Assembly (NCBI GenBank): GCA_025934105.1
Contig: JAICYS010000012.1
Location: 1 to 46,962 of the forward strand
Direction of reading: 5' to 3'
Source: Myxococcota bacterium
Lineage (GTDB): Bacteria > Myxococcota_A > Polyangia > Fen-1088
DNA: 46,962 nucleotides
Positions 15,004 through 24,077 of the stretch are shown one piece after another. Numbering within the stretch: position 1 is the stretch's first letter; every line of letters starts with the position of its first letter. The notes below the pieces were generated by a model. It was not told the DNA's origin, did not search any database, and saw only the letters and a program-made list of their open reading frames with translations. The position numbers and the translations under genes are program-made.

Positions 15004-16434
15004 TCAGCGTTGCGGCTGCCAGCCGCCGCCCAGCGCCTTCACCAGTTGGACGCTGGCCAGCAAGCGGCGGGTGGCGAGGTCGGCCTGGGTCCGCTCGTTC
15101 GAGAGCTGGATGGTCTGCGCCGTCAGCACCTCGAGGTAGGTGGTCACGCCGCCCTTGTAGCGCTTGTTGCTGAGGGCCAGCGACTGCCGGGCGGCGTCGA
15201 CCGCCGCGGATTGCGCCTGGGCCTCGTCTTCCAGGATTCGCAGCGCCGCCAGGTTGTCTTCGACGTCCGCGAACGCAGCCAGCACGCTCTGCCGGTAGGT
15301 GGCCACCTGGGCCTCGTAGAGGTGGCGCGCCTGGTCGGTGAGCGCGTGCCGGCGGCCGGCGTCGAAGACGGTCTCCAGCGCGGAGGCCCCCAGCGACCAG
15401 AACAGGCTGGGGAGGTTCAGCAGCGTTCCGAGGGCGCCGCTCTCCAATCCGCCCGTCGCGCTGAGCGTGAGGTTCGGATAATACGCGGCCACCGCGATCC
15501 CGATCTGGGCGTTGGCGGCGGCCGTCCGGCGCTCGGCGGCGGCCACGTCGGGCCGTCGCTCGAGCAACGCCGAGGGGACCGCGGCCGGAACCGGCGGCAC
15601 GGTGATGGTCGACGGGTCGACCGGCAGCGCGAACGACGACGCCGGCACGCCGACCAGGGTCGCGATGGCGTGCTCGAACTGCGCGCGCGCCACGCCGGTG
15701 TCGATGGCCTGCGCCTTGACCGTCCGGTACTGGGTCTCGGCCTGAGCGACGTCGACGGCGTTGGCCACGCCGCCCGCGAACCGGACGCGCGCCAGCCGCA
15801 GCGCGTCCGCGTCGCTGACCAGCGTGTTTTCGAGCAGCTGCTTTTGAACGTCCAGCCCGCGAAGCTGGAAGTAGTCGGCGGCCAGCTCGGCGCGCAGGCT
15901 CAGCTCGACGCCGGCCAGATCGGCGGCGCCGGCCTGCGCGCTGGCCCGGGCCTGTTCGACGGTCCGCCGCACCTGGCCCCACAGATCGGGCTCCCACTGC
16001 GCCTGTCCTTGCAGGACGAACAGGTTGTAGTCCCGCTTGGAGGCGCCGCGCACGAACGTGGGCTGGTTCTCCGAGACGCCGATGGCGCTGGCCGACGCGC
16101 CCGCGCCCAGCGTCGGGAAATAGCCGGCGCGCGCCACCCGGACCTGGTCCAGCGCCGCCAGGTACTGGGCGGCGGCCGCCTTCAGCGTCTGGTTGGACAC
16201 GGCGATCTTGTCCTCCAGCGTGTCGAGCTGGGGGTCGCCGAACAGCTGCCACCACTTGCCGCCCAGGCCGGCCGCGGCGGGCTCCGCCGTCTTCCACTGG
16301 CCGGGCGGCTGCTGCTCCTTGAAGCCGCCCGGCACGGGCGCGTCCGGGCGCCGGTAGTCGGGCCCCACCGCGCAGCCGGCGGCGGCCAGCGCCACCAGCG
16401 CGGCGGCCGCGCTATTTCGACGGGTGCGGCGCAT
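15004..16434 (-). CDS. RND efflux outer membrane factor, NodT/OprM-type lipoprotein
   Basis: 476-residue trimeric channel subunit for the tripartite pump. Lipobox LAAAGC near residue 16-21, then CAVGPDYRRPDAPVP, typical of NodT-family factors. The two TolC/OEP repeats are complete: LRAELAADYFQLRGLD in the first half, and ALLERRPDVAAAERR followed by AYYPNLTLSATGG in the second. The protein ends VKALGGGW, the usual C-terminus. Its start (16434) overlaps the 3' end of the adaptor gene by 23 bp, so translation is likely coupled. It is the only outer-membrane channel in the window and might also serve the neighbouring CusA, which lacks one. Confidence 0.92.
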   Translation of the reverse strand: MRRTRRNSAAAALVALAAAGCAVGPDYRRPDAPVPGGFKEQQPPGQWKTAEPAAAGLGGKWWQLFGDPQLDTLEDKIAVSNQTLKAAAAQYLAALDQVRVARAGYFPTLGAGASASAIGVSENQPTFVRGASKRDYNLFVLQGQAQWEPDLWGQVRRTVEQARASAQAGAADLAGVELSLRAELAADYFQLRGLDVQKQLLENTLVSDADALRLARVRFAGGVANAVDVAQAETQYRTVKAQAIDTGVARAQFEHAIATLVGVPASSFALPVDPSTITVPPVPAAVPSALLERRPDVAAAERRTAAANAQIGIAVAAYYPNLTLSATGGLESGALGTLLNLPSLFWSLGASALETVFDAGRRHALTDQARHLYEAQVATYRQSVLAAFADVEDNLAALRILEDEAQAQSAAVDAARQSLALSNKRYKGGVTTYLEVLTAQTIQLSNERTQADLATRRLLASVQLVKALGGGWQPQR

Positions 16435-17602
16435 TCGCCTCGGCCACCACCACGTGCACCGTCTCGCCGTCGATCAGCGAATCGGGCGGGTCCTGGACGA
16501 CCAGATCGTCGGGCTGAAGGCCGCTCACCACCTCGACGGCCTTGCCGTCGTCGCGGCCGATGATGATCGGCACCAGGCGCGCCCGATCGCCGCGCACCAC
16601 CGCCACCCGCAGCCCCTCGGATCGGAACATGAGCGTCGGCACGGGGATCACCAGCGCCGGCCGGCCGGTGCTGGGCAGCTTCAGGTGAACCTGCGCGTAG
16701 GCGCCCGGGAACAGCTCGTGGCGCCGGTTGTCGACGTCGACCTCGACCAGCAGCGTCCGGAAGGTCGGATCGATGGCGTTGGAGGTGCGCACGATCTGTC
16801 CCACGAACGTCCGGCCGGGGTGCTCGGGGACGGTCAGGCCGGCGGTCACCCCCGGCGTGGCGGCGCGCGAATAGACCTGCGGGACGTTGACGTAGACGCG
16901 CAACGTGTCGTCGGAGGCCACGTGAAACAGCTCGCGCCCGGCGCCCGCCTCGATCAGCGTCCCGATGTCCACTTTGCGGGCGGTGACGACGCCGTCGAAG
17001 GGCGCGTACACGTTCTCGAACTCGGTGAGCTGGCTGAGGCGCCGGACGTTGGCCTCGGCGGCCGCGACCTGGTGGCTGGTCGAGCTGGCCTGGGCGCGAA
17101 AGTTGTCCGTGTCCTGCTTGGAGACGGCGTTCTCGTTCAGCAACTCCTGATAGCGCGCCGCCTGCGTCTCGGCGTACTTCTGGTTGGCGCGGGCCGTCGC
17201 CACGTCCGCCCTGGCCTGCTGAAGCTGCTGCTCGACCTCGGGGCTGGCGATGACGGCCAGCCGCTGGCCCTTCTTGACGTGCCCGCCGATGTCGACCGCC
17301 CACGACTTCAGGTAGCCGCTGGTCCGGGCGTAAATCGGCGCCTCCGTGAAGGCCTGAACGTTGCCGGGCAGGATCACCTCCTCGGCCAGCTTCCCGGGCA
17401 GCGGCCGCGCCACGCGCACGTCGGGCACGGCCAGGGCCGCCGTCTGCTGTTGCAGCGTGGTCCGCGCCCGCACGCGCGGCACGATCCCCAGGATGGCGAC
17501 CACGACCGCCCCCGCGATCAGGAAGCCGGCGAACGCCAGCGCCTTCCGGCCGCTGATGGGCCGGTTCTCACCGGGGTGGGGGGGAGCGGCGTCATGACTC
17601 AT
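16412..17602 (-). CDS. RND efflux periplasmic adaptor (membrane fusion protein)
   Basis: 396 residues from ATG 17602, chosen because GGAG lies at good spacing and the N-terminal anchor helix (FAGFLIAGAVVVAILGIV) follows. Domain order is lipoyl half (TSGYLKSWAVDIGGHVKKGQRL), alpha-hairpin (QQLQQARADVATARANQKYAE ... NVRRLSQL), second lipoyl half (NVYAPFDGVVTARKVDIGTLI), beta-barrel and membrane-proximal domain. It links the inner-membrane permease to the outer-membrane factor. The gene overlaps the permease stop by 11 bp and the outer membrane factor start by 23 bp, giving a compact three-gene operon in the order permease, adaptor, channel. Confidence 0.93.
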   Translation of the reverse strand: MSHDAAPPHPGENRPISGRKALAFAGFLIAGAVVVAILGIVPRVRARTTLQQQTAALAVPDVRVARPLPGKLAEEVILPGNVQAFTEAPIYARTSGYLKSWAVDIGGHVKKGQRLAVIASPEVEQQLQQARADVATARANQKYAETQAARYQELLNENAVSKQDTDNFRAQASSTSHQVAAAEANVRRLSQLTEFENVYAPFDGVVTARKVDIGTLIEAGAGRELFHVASDDTLRVYVNVPQVYSRAATPGVTAGLTVPEHPGRTFVGQIVRTSNAIDPTFRTLLVEVDVDNRRHELFPGAYAQVHLKLPSTGRPALVIPVPTLMFRSEGLRVAVVRGDRARLVPIIIGRDDGKAVEVVSGLQPDDLVVQDPPDSLIDGETVHVVVAEANAPHPSK

Positions 17603-20600
17603 GAACGGGATCTCCTGCGGCGACGGACGCATCCAGGCGCCTCCGCCGGCGGCGTTCCAGGCGGCCGTGCAGCACGTGGAAGAAGGTGGGAACGAAGAAC
17701 AGCGTCGACACCGTCGCGAAGATGAGGCCCCCGATCACGGCCCGCCCCAGCGGCGCGTTCTGCTCGCCGCCGTCGCCCAGCCCCAGCGCCATCGGCACCA
17801 TGCCGATGATCATCGCCAGCGCCGTCATCAGGACCGGGCGGAATCGAACGAAGCCGGCCGCCAGCGCCGCCGCCCGCGCGTCGCCGCGCAGTTCGTCCAG
17901 CTGCTCGCGCGCGAAGCTGACGACCAGGATCGAGTTCGAGGTCGCGACGCCCATGCACATGATCGTGCCGGTCAGGGCCGGGACGCTGATGCGGGTGTGG
18001 GTCATGAACAGGAACCAGACCACGCCCGCCAGCGCCACCGGCAGCGCGGCGATGATGATGAACGGGTCCAGCCACGACTGGAAGTTCACGACGATGAGCA
18101 GATAGACCAGCACGATCGAGAAGATCAGCCCGGCCACCAGGCCGCCGAACGACCGGCGCATGGTCTGCACCTGGCCGCGGACGAACACCCGCGACCCGCG
18201 CGGCAGATCCTTGCGGGCCTGGTCGATCAACTTTTCGACCTGTCCGTCGACGCTGGCCAGGTCGGTGTTCAAGACGTTGCCGTAGATGTCGATGGCGGGC
18301 GCGATGTTGTAGTGAGAGACCGTGCCCGGCGTGGCCGCCCGGCTGATGGCGGCCACGTTGCCCAGGATCTGCGTGGGCCGCCCGCCCGGCGGCGCGCCCA
18401 CCACGGGGTTCGCGCCGCTGCCCGCCGCCGGCGGCGAAAGAGGGATGTTGGCCAGGTCCTGCAGGCTGTCCAGCGCGTACTGCGGGGCCTGCACGGCGAT
18501 GTCGTAGCTGACGCCGTTCTGCGGATTCAGCCAGAAGCTGGGCGAGGTCTGGAAGCTGCCGCTGGTGGCCGTCAGCAGGCTGGTCGCCACGTCGCGCTGG
18601 GTGAGGCCCATCTGCAGCGCCTTGGTCCGGTCGACGTCGATCTGCAGGGTCGGGTTGTCCAGCGGCTGCTGAATGCGCAGGTCCGCCGTCCCCGGCACGG
18701 CTTTGACGCGATCGAGGAGCCGCTCGGCCCAGGCGCGGTTGCCGGCCAGATTTTTGCCCACGATCTGGATGTCCAGCGGGGCCGGCAAGCCGAAGTTCAG
18801 GATCTGCGTGACGATGTCGACCGGCAGCTCGTAGAACGTCACCCCCGGGAATCGGCTGTGCAGCACTGCCCGCAAGCGCTGGACGTACGCCGCCGTCGGG
18901 TGGTGATTCTCGGTCAGCGAGACCAGGATGTCGGCGTCGCCCGGCCCGATGGGCGCCGAGTTCGAATAGGTCGTGTTGATGCCGCTGTAGGGCAGGCCGA
19001 TGTTGTCGATGATGGTGACCAGCTCGTCGGGCGGAATGACCTCGCGGATCGTGCGATCGACCTGGTCGCACAGGCTGGCCGTCTCCTCGATGCGGGTCCC
19101 GGTGTGCGCGCGCAGGTGCAGCTTGAACTGCCCGCTGTCGACCGACGGGAAGAAGTCCTGGCCCAAGTACGGATAGAGCAGCGCCGCCGACGCCACCGCC
19201 AGGCCCATGAAGCCGAGCAGGAACGGGTTGGCGTGGCGCTGGCACAGCTCCAGCGCGGCGTGATAGCGCAACCGGAGCGCCTCGAAGCCCCGCTCGAAGG
19301 CGGCTTGAAAGCGGATGAAGAGGTTGCGGCTGGTCTTGGCACGTTCGCGCGCGGCGGCTTCGTGCTCGTGGCCCCGCAAGAGGTACTTGGCCATGGTCGG
19401 GACCACCGTCCGCGACAGGATGTAAGAGGCGATCATCGCGAAGCAGACCGCCTCGGCCAGCGGGACGAACAGGAACTTCGCCACGCCCGACAGGAAGAAC
19501 ATCGGGACGAACACGATGCAGATGGCGATGGTCGACACCAGCGCCGGCACCGCGATCTGCTGCGCGCCGTCGAGGATGGCCTGGACCACGTCCTTGCCCT
19601 GGTCGACGTTGCGGTTGATGTTCTCGATCTCGACGGTGGCGTCGTCGACCAGGATGCCGACGGCCAGGGCCAGGCCGCCCAGCGTCATGATGTTGATGGT
19701 CTGGCCCAGCGCCGACAGCGCGATCAGCGACGAGAGGATCGACAACGGGATGGAGACGGCGATGATGACCGTGCTGCGCCAGCTGCCGAGGAAGATCAGG
19801 ATCATGATCGCCGTCAGGCAGGCGGCGATGATGGCCTCGCGAACGACGCCGTCGACGGCCGAGCGGACGAACAGCGACTGATCGGCCAGCGGCGTGATTT
19901 TCAGGTTGGTCGGGAGCTGCGGCCGGATGACGTCCAGCTTGTCCCGGATGCCCTGCACGATGTCCAGCGTCGACGCGTCGCCGGTCTTGATGATCGACAG
20001 CAGCGAGGCCCGCTGGCCGTCGACGCGCACGATGTTGGTCTGCGGCGGAAACCCGTCGCGCACGTGGGCGACGTCGCGGACGTAGACCACGTTGCCGTTG
20101 GCGGCGCGGATGGGGAGGTCGTTCAGCTCGTCCAGCTTGGGCGGCGCGTTGTTGGTCTCGACGTCGTACTCGAACGGGCCGATCTTGGCGGTGCCCGAGG
20201 GGAGGATCAGGTTCTGCGTGTCGATGGCGCTGACCACGTCGACGGGGGAGAGCCCCTTCGCCTGCAGCGCCTGCAGGTCCAGATCGACTTGCACCTGCCG
20301 CTGCTTTCCGCCGTACGGGTACGGGATGCCGGCGCCGTCGACGGTGACGAGCTGCGTCCGGATGGCGTTGAGGCCATAGTCGTTGAGCTGCTGCTCCGAC
20401 ATCCCCTCGCCCGAAAGGCCGAGCTGGATGATGGGGACGCTGGAGGCGTTGTACTGAAGGATGAGCGGCGGGGTGGTCCCGGGCGGCAGCTGGCGGAGTT
20501 GCGTCTGCGCGATGGCGGTGACCTGCGCGACGGCGCTGGCGACGTTGACCTTCGGCTGGAAGAAGATCTTGATGACGCCGATGCCGTTCAGCGTCTGCGA

Positions 20601-20846
20601 CTCGATGTGCTCGATGTTGTTGACGGTGGTGGTCAGCGAGCGCTCCGACAGCGTGATGATCCGCTCCGACATCTGCTGCGGTGACAGGCCCGTGTAGTGC
20701 CAGACCATGGCGACCACCGGGATGTCGATGCTGGGGAAGATGTCGGTCGGCGTCGTCAGCGCGACCAGCGGTCCCACGATGAGCAGAACCAAGGCGAGGA
20801 CGGCGAAGGTGTACGGGCGCCGAAGCGCAAGGCGGACGATCCACAC
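17592..20846 (-). CDS. RND efflux permease, hydrophobe/amphiphile (HAE1) type
   Basis: 1084 residues if read from GTG 20846. The open frame continues upstream, but conserved sequence (WIVRLALRRPYTFAVLAL) begins at this codon. No strong ribosome site is visible, so the start is tentative. TM1 is followed by TPTDIFPSIDIPVV and YTGLSPQQM, typical of AcrB-like pumps. The proton relay carries D401-D402 in GILVDDATVEIEN, which assigns it to HAE rather than metal RNDs. Periplasmic porter and docking domains and both 6-TM halves are present (second half FVRFRPVLMTALAMIIGM). Substrates cannot be told from sequence. It is the first gene of the permease-adaptor-channel operon, and regulation would lie in the 600-bp region upstream. 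Confidence 0.93.
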   Translation of the reverse strand: MWIVRLALRRPYTFAVLALVLLIVGPLVALTTPTDIFPSIDIPVVAMVWHYTGLSPQQMSERIITLSERSLTTTVNNIEHIESQTLNGIGVIKIFFQPKVNVASAVAQVTAIAQTQLRQLPPGTTPPLILQYNASSVPIIQLGLSGEGMSEQQLNDYGLNAIRTQLVTVDGAGIPYPYGGKQRQVQVDLDLQALQAKGLSPVDVVSAIDTQNLILPSGTAKIGPFEYDVETNNAPPKLDELNDLPIRAANGNVVYVRDVAHVRDGFPPQTNIVRVDGQRASLLSIIKTGDASTLDIVQGIRDKLDVIRPQLPTNLKITPLADQSLFVRSAVDGVVREAIIAACLTAIMILIFLGSWRSTVIIAVSIPLSILSSLIALSALGQTINIMTLGGLALAVGILVDDATVEIENINRNVDQGKDVVQAILDGAQQIAVPALVSTIAICIVFVPMFFLSGVAKFLFVPLAEAVCFAMIASYILSRTVVPTMAKYLLRGHEHEAAARERAKTSRNLFIRFQAAFERGFEALRLRYHAALELCQRHANPFLLGFMGLAVASAALLYPYLGQDFFPSVDSGQFKLHLRAHTGTRIEETASLCDQVDRTIREVIPPDELVTIIDNIGLPYSGINTTYSNSAPIGPGDADILVSLTENHHPTAAYVQRLRAVLHSRFPGVTFYELPVDIVTQILNFGLPAPLDIQIVGKNLAGNRAWAERLLDRVKAVPGTADLRIQQPLDNPTLQIDVDRTKALQMGLTQRDVATSLLTATSGSFQTSPSFWLNPQNGVSYDIAVQAPQYALDSLQDLANIPLSPPAAGSGANPVVGAPPGGRPTQILGNVAAISRAATPGTVSHYNIAPAIDIYGNVLNTDLASVDGQVEKLIDQARKDLPRGSRVFVRGQVQTMRRSFGGLVAGLIFSIVLVYLLIVVNFQSWLDPFIIIAALPVALAGVVWFLFMTHTRISVPALTGTIMCMGVATSNSILVVSFAREQLDELRGDARAAALAAGFVRFRPVLMTALAMIIGMVPMALGLGDGGEQNAPLGRAVIGGLIFATVSTLFFVPTFFHVLHGRLERRRRRRLDASVAAGDPVHES

Positions 20847-21445
20847 GGTGCTGGTGCTGTCTTGAATCCGAACAGGTGTTGGTTTTCCAGACGAACGGAA
20901 GACCCGCGCGGCCGGGCGCCGCTGAAGAGGATGCTGAAGATCGAGATCTGTTTCAGGTCGAGGTCGATTTCCGTCGTCGAGCGGCAGCCAAATGCAACAA
21001 CGGCGCCAGATCCTCTGCGCGGCGCGCGGCGCCGCATCGACGGAGCCGGGCTTCGCGGAGTCGGAAAGAGCCGTCCTGGGGGGGGCGTCTGTTCGATCGG
21101 GCACCGGACCGACGGGATCCCGCGGTCCGCGCCGGGTCGGGCCCGAACCCGGTCCCGGCGCGCGGACGGCGGCCGCCCGGCCCACCAGCCGTCCAGAGAG
21201 AACTGCGTCCCGACAGATCGTCGAGCTCGCGGACCCCGGCCGGCCATCGCGAGGCCGCGCGAGGCCGCGCGATGCGCGCGCGGCGAGGATCAGGTCGATC
21301 GTTCGCCGGCGCGCCCGGCCCGCCTTTCGGCGAAGGGAGGTCCGGGCGCGGGTCGCTCCGCCCCGCTGCGCCGGCCCCGCCTGTCATCGAGCGCGGAGGT
21401 CGGACGCGCGGGCGTCGCTTCGGCCCGGCGCGCCCGGGCCGCCTG
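20847..21445. other. Long intergenic region with palindrome and tandem repeats
   Basis: About 600 bp between the DUF4142 gene and the RND operon, both on the minus strand. I see no believable gene. It contains a long inverted repeat (21125-21167) and three degenerate 56-62-bp tandem units that begin here and run into the DUF4142 3' end (21317-21494). The RND operon promoter should lie here, but no clear -35/-10 pair was identified. Confidence 0.55.
21125..21167. repeat. Inverted repeat upstream of RND operon
   Basis: GTCCGCGCCGGG (21125-21136) faces CCCGGCGCGCGGAC (21154-21167), with a smaller palindrome TCGGGCCCGA between them. It could be a factor-independent terminator for DUF4142 lacking a T-run, or an operator for the efflux operon. 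Confidence 0.5.
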
Positions 21446-21494
21446 TCAGCGAACGGAGGTCGGGTGCGCGGTGGCCGCTCCGCCCGGCTGCGCC
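21317..21494. repeat. Three degenerate ~60-bp tandem repeats overlapping DUF4142 3' end
   Basis: Units start at about 21317, 21373 and 21436. Each has the order GCC.GCCT.TC, GGAGGTC, a GC-rich block, TCGCT/CCGCT and ending ..GCGCC. The third unit contains the DUF4142 stop codon and encodes its last residues (..HPTSVR). The other two lie downstream as apparent decayed copies of that gene end. Confidence 0.6.
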
Positions 21495-22060
21495 GCGGTG
21501 GCGGCGCCTGCGGAGGCGCCGTTCAGGATGTTCTCGGCCATGCGACGGTGCTTGCGCAGCGTCGGTACCAGCCGATCGAGCAGCACCATCAGCCCCTGGT
21601 CGGTGACGCGCGGCCGCGCGTCCTCGACGAGGTCAATCACCTTGGAGTGGGCTCTGGCCATCGCCACCGCGAACTGCTGGTCGAACGCCGGGCCGCTCAT
21701 GTTCTGCAGGTCGGCCATCTTGGCCCGCAACACCTGCTGCTGCTTGCGGATGTCGGCCGGTACGTCGTTGAGCGCGATCCCTTTGCTGTTGGCGTAATTG
21801 GTGATCTGGTCGTCGGCCGTTTGATGGTCGCGCACCAGCGTCTGGCCGTAGTCCTTGACGGCCGCCGACGACCCGTTGCGCTGGGCCATCTGCCCGGCGG
21901 TGATCTCCATCTGGTTCACCTGGTGAAGCGTCGCGACCAGCTGCGCCGGCCCCAGCACCGGCCCGCTGCCCGCCTGCGCCCACGCCGCCCCTGCGGCCAG
22001 CCCGACCGCAGCCAGCCCGACCGCCACCCGCCACGTCCCCTTCGCTCTTGACCTGGTCAT
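21446..22060 (-). CDS. DUF4142 exported protein
   Basis: 204 residues from ATG 22060, chosen for the GGAGGGAGG ribosome site and because the signal peptide (VGLAAVGLAAGAAWAQ) then sits at the N-terminus. The DUF4142 four-helix ferritin-like domain covers about 40-180: LHQVNQMEITAGQMAQRNG, then VKDYGQTLVRDHQTADDQI and MSGPAFDQQFAVAMARAH. DUF4142 proteins are exported and often stress-associated, but no biochemical function is established. The C-terminus is an Ala/Gly-rich extension encoded inside a degenerate tandem repeat. It lies 55 bp downstream of the GH30 gene on the same strand and may share its transcript. Confidence 0.88.
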   Translation of the reverse strand: MTRSRAKGTWRVAVGLAAVGLAAGAAWAQAGSGPVLGPAQLVATLHQVNQMEITAGQMAQRNGSSAAVKDYGQTLVRDHQTADDQITNYANSKGIALNDVPADIRKQQQVLRAKMADLQNMSGPAFDQQFAVAMARAHSKVIDLVEDARPRVTDQGLMVLLDRLVPTLRKHRRMAENILNGASAGAATAAQPGGAATAHPTSVR

Positions 22061-22115
22061 TGGCCACCTCCCTCCAAGGAAAGGTAAAGCCGGCGGGGGC
22101 GGCCACCAACGCGCG

Positions 22116-23999
22116 TCAGGAGGGTGGAACGTGAAGCGTGTCCCAACCATGGGCCGGGACCGCGAACTGGTACAGCACCTGCGACAGCGCGCTGCCGATC
22201 CCGATGGTCATCGTCTTGGGTGAGCTGCCCTTGTTGTAGATCTGGACGACGACGCTGCCGTCGGGGTTCTTGAACGCGAGCGCGTCGTTGCTGCCGGTGA
22301 CCGCGACGCGCGTCGCGCCGGGGGCGATGTACGCCGAGAAGTGGCGGAACACGTAGTAGGCGGCGGTCACGATCAGCTTCTTGTTCGCCCGGTCGACCAC
22401 CAGAAGCGCGTTCTGGGGCCACCCGTCCAGGCTCTTGCCCACCGTGTCGAGCACCATGTTCCAGGCGCTGTACGAGTTCACGCCCGACACGATCCAGTCG
22501 CGGATCAGCTGCCAGCTCTCCTCGCCGTAGAGGTGATCGTTCTGCGGCATGTTGGCGTTGTAACGGCTCTGGTCCCAGTACGGGCTGGCGAAGTTGTAAT
22601 TGCCGCAGCGGTGCTCGGTCTGCATGACCGGGCCCTTTTGCGCCAGCGTCGCGACGGCGGCCTGCAGGTTCCACTGCACGCCGAACCCCTTGACGTATTG
22701 AAGCGCGGCCGAATCGGCCGCCACGGCCTTGGCGATGTTGGTGTCGTCGGGATCCTTGGACATCGTCCCGCACCAGATCTCGACGTTCAGGTTTCGCTGC
22801 GCGAACGTCGGACCGAGGTAGGTCTTCATGAAGGTGATCAGCTCCGACTGCGTCCAGTGAACCCTGGCGTAGCCCGGCTCGTTCTGCGGATGAACCGCCG
22901 AGATGGTGAGCCCTTGCTTGGCGTACTCTTCGACGAATTTCGCCATGTAGAGCGCGTGCGCGCTCAGGGTCTGCGCGTCGCTCTTCATGTTCGAGCTGCT
23001 GTCCATCATCCACGACGGGACGACCCACGGGTTGGCCCACAACCGGAGATCGGGCTTCACCTGCAACGCGGCTTTGATGAACGGGATCAGCTTCTGCTCA
23101 TCGCGCGCCAGCGAGAACTGGGCCATCGAGTAATCGGGGCTGCTGGTGTCGTCCAAGGTGTACCAGCTCATCGCGTAATCGCTGGCTCCCATCGGAACGC
23201 GCCCATACTCGAAGTTCGCGCCGCCGGTCGCGTCGAAGAGCAGCGTCATCGCGCTCTTGACCTGATCGGAACCGAGGACCGACAGCGCGTCCCACCCCAT
23301 CTCGTTGAAGCAGCCGCCGAACCCGTCCCAGCGCTGGTAGGTGGTGTTCTTGTCGACGTTCAGATCGGCCGTGCCGCTGGCCACCTTGGTCACCGGGCCG
23401 GCCACCCAGTAGGCGTTCTGCGCCGAGGTCATGAGATCGGGAGTCGCCGCCCCGCCGCCGGCCGCGCCGCCCATCGCGGTGCCGCCGCCCGTGCCCGGGT
23501 TGCCTCCGACGGCGCCGCCGCCGCTGCCGCCGCGCGAGGCGCCGCCCGCCCCACCGCCCGCCAGGCTGCCCCCGCTGCCGGGTGACGTCCCGCCGTCTCC
23601 CGGGTTCGCGCTGCCGCCGGTCCCGCTGGACGTGGCCCCGCCGCTTCCGGGAACCGACGTCCCGCCCGAGCCGCCGGCGGCGCTGCCGCCGGTCCCGTTG
23701 CTGGAGCCCTGCATGACGCCCGAGATGCAGGCGCTGAAGGCGCCGCAGTCGGGCATTGCCAGGCAGCCGCTGTAGCTCTTCTCGGCGTCCGCGCGCGCCC
23801 CGCTGGACATCGACGTCAACGACTTGTCGATGACGTCCTTGCACTGGGCCGCGTTGATTCCGGACAGCGCGCTGCAGCTGTCGGCCTTCTGGCAAACCTT
23901 CCCGGCGACGTCAGTCGCGCCGCTGCTCGAGCAACCGTTCACTCCAACCGCCAGCAACAGGGCGGCACCCACCGCGCACGACAGGGCTCTCGGCTTCAT
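22116..23999 (-). CDS. GH30 glycanase lipoprotein (glucuronoxylanase-like)
   Basis: 627 residues. ATG 23999 follows a GAGAGGTGAG ribosome site, and the lipobox is AVGVNGC. A small Cys-rich module (about 25-90: VCQKADSCSAL, then AAQCKDVI and YSGCLAMPDCGAFSACISG) is followed by a Gly/Ser/Thr linker of about 90 residues and then the GH30 catalytic barrel with its side beta-domain. The acid/base is E374 in HPQNEPGY and the nucleophile is E462 in MQTEHRCG. The barrel begins WDGFGGCFNEMGWDAL, and the C-terminal beta-domain runs from about residue 535. GH30 bacterial members include glucuronoxylan endo-xylanases; glucanase activity is an alternative. The upstream GH11 xylanase 78 bp away on the same strand supports xylan as substrate. 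Confidence 0.9.
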   Translation of the reverse strand: MKPRALSCAVGAALLLAVGVNGCSSSGATDVAGKVCQKADSCSALSGINAAQCKDVIDKSLTSMSSGARADAEKSYSGCLAMPDCGAFSACISGVMQGSSNGTGGSAAGGSGGTSVPGSGGATSSGTGGSANPGDGGTSPGSGGSLAGGGAGGASRGGSGGGAVGGNPGTGGGTAMGGAAGGGAATPDLMTSAQNAYWVAGPVTKVASGTADLNVDKNTTYQRWDGFGGCFNEMGWDALSVLGSDQVKSAMTLLFDATGGANFEYGRVPMGASDYAMSWYTLDDTSSPDYSMAQFSLARDEQKLIPFIKAALQVKPDLRLWANPWVVPSWMMDSSSNMKSDAQTLSAHALYMAKFVEEYAKQGLTISAVHPQNEPGYARVHWTQSELITFMKTYLGPTFAQRNLNVEIWCGTMSKDPDDTNIAKAVAADSAALQYVKGFGVQWNLQAAVATLAQKGPVMQTEHRCGNYNFASPYWDQSRYNANMPQNDHLYGEESWQLIRDWIVSGVNSYSAWNMVLDTVGKSLDGWPQNALLVVDRANKKLIVTAAYYVFRHFSAYIAPGATRVAVTGSNDALAFKNPDGSVVVQIYNKGSSPKTMTIGIGSALSQVLYQFAVPAHGWDTLHVPPS

Positions 24000-24077
24000 C
24001 GATCTCACCTCTCTGCCGGACAACAGATCAGACGAAGCCGGAGCCCGTCAACTCACGTTTCTAGCGCCCCCCCGCCG

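Noticed and set aside
17601..20684. Very long plus-strand frame opposite the RND permease
   Set aside because: Low-complexity Arg/Asp/Gln/His translation; the minus strand encodes an unmistakable RND protein.
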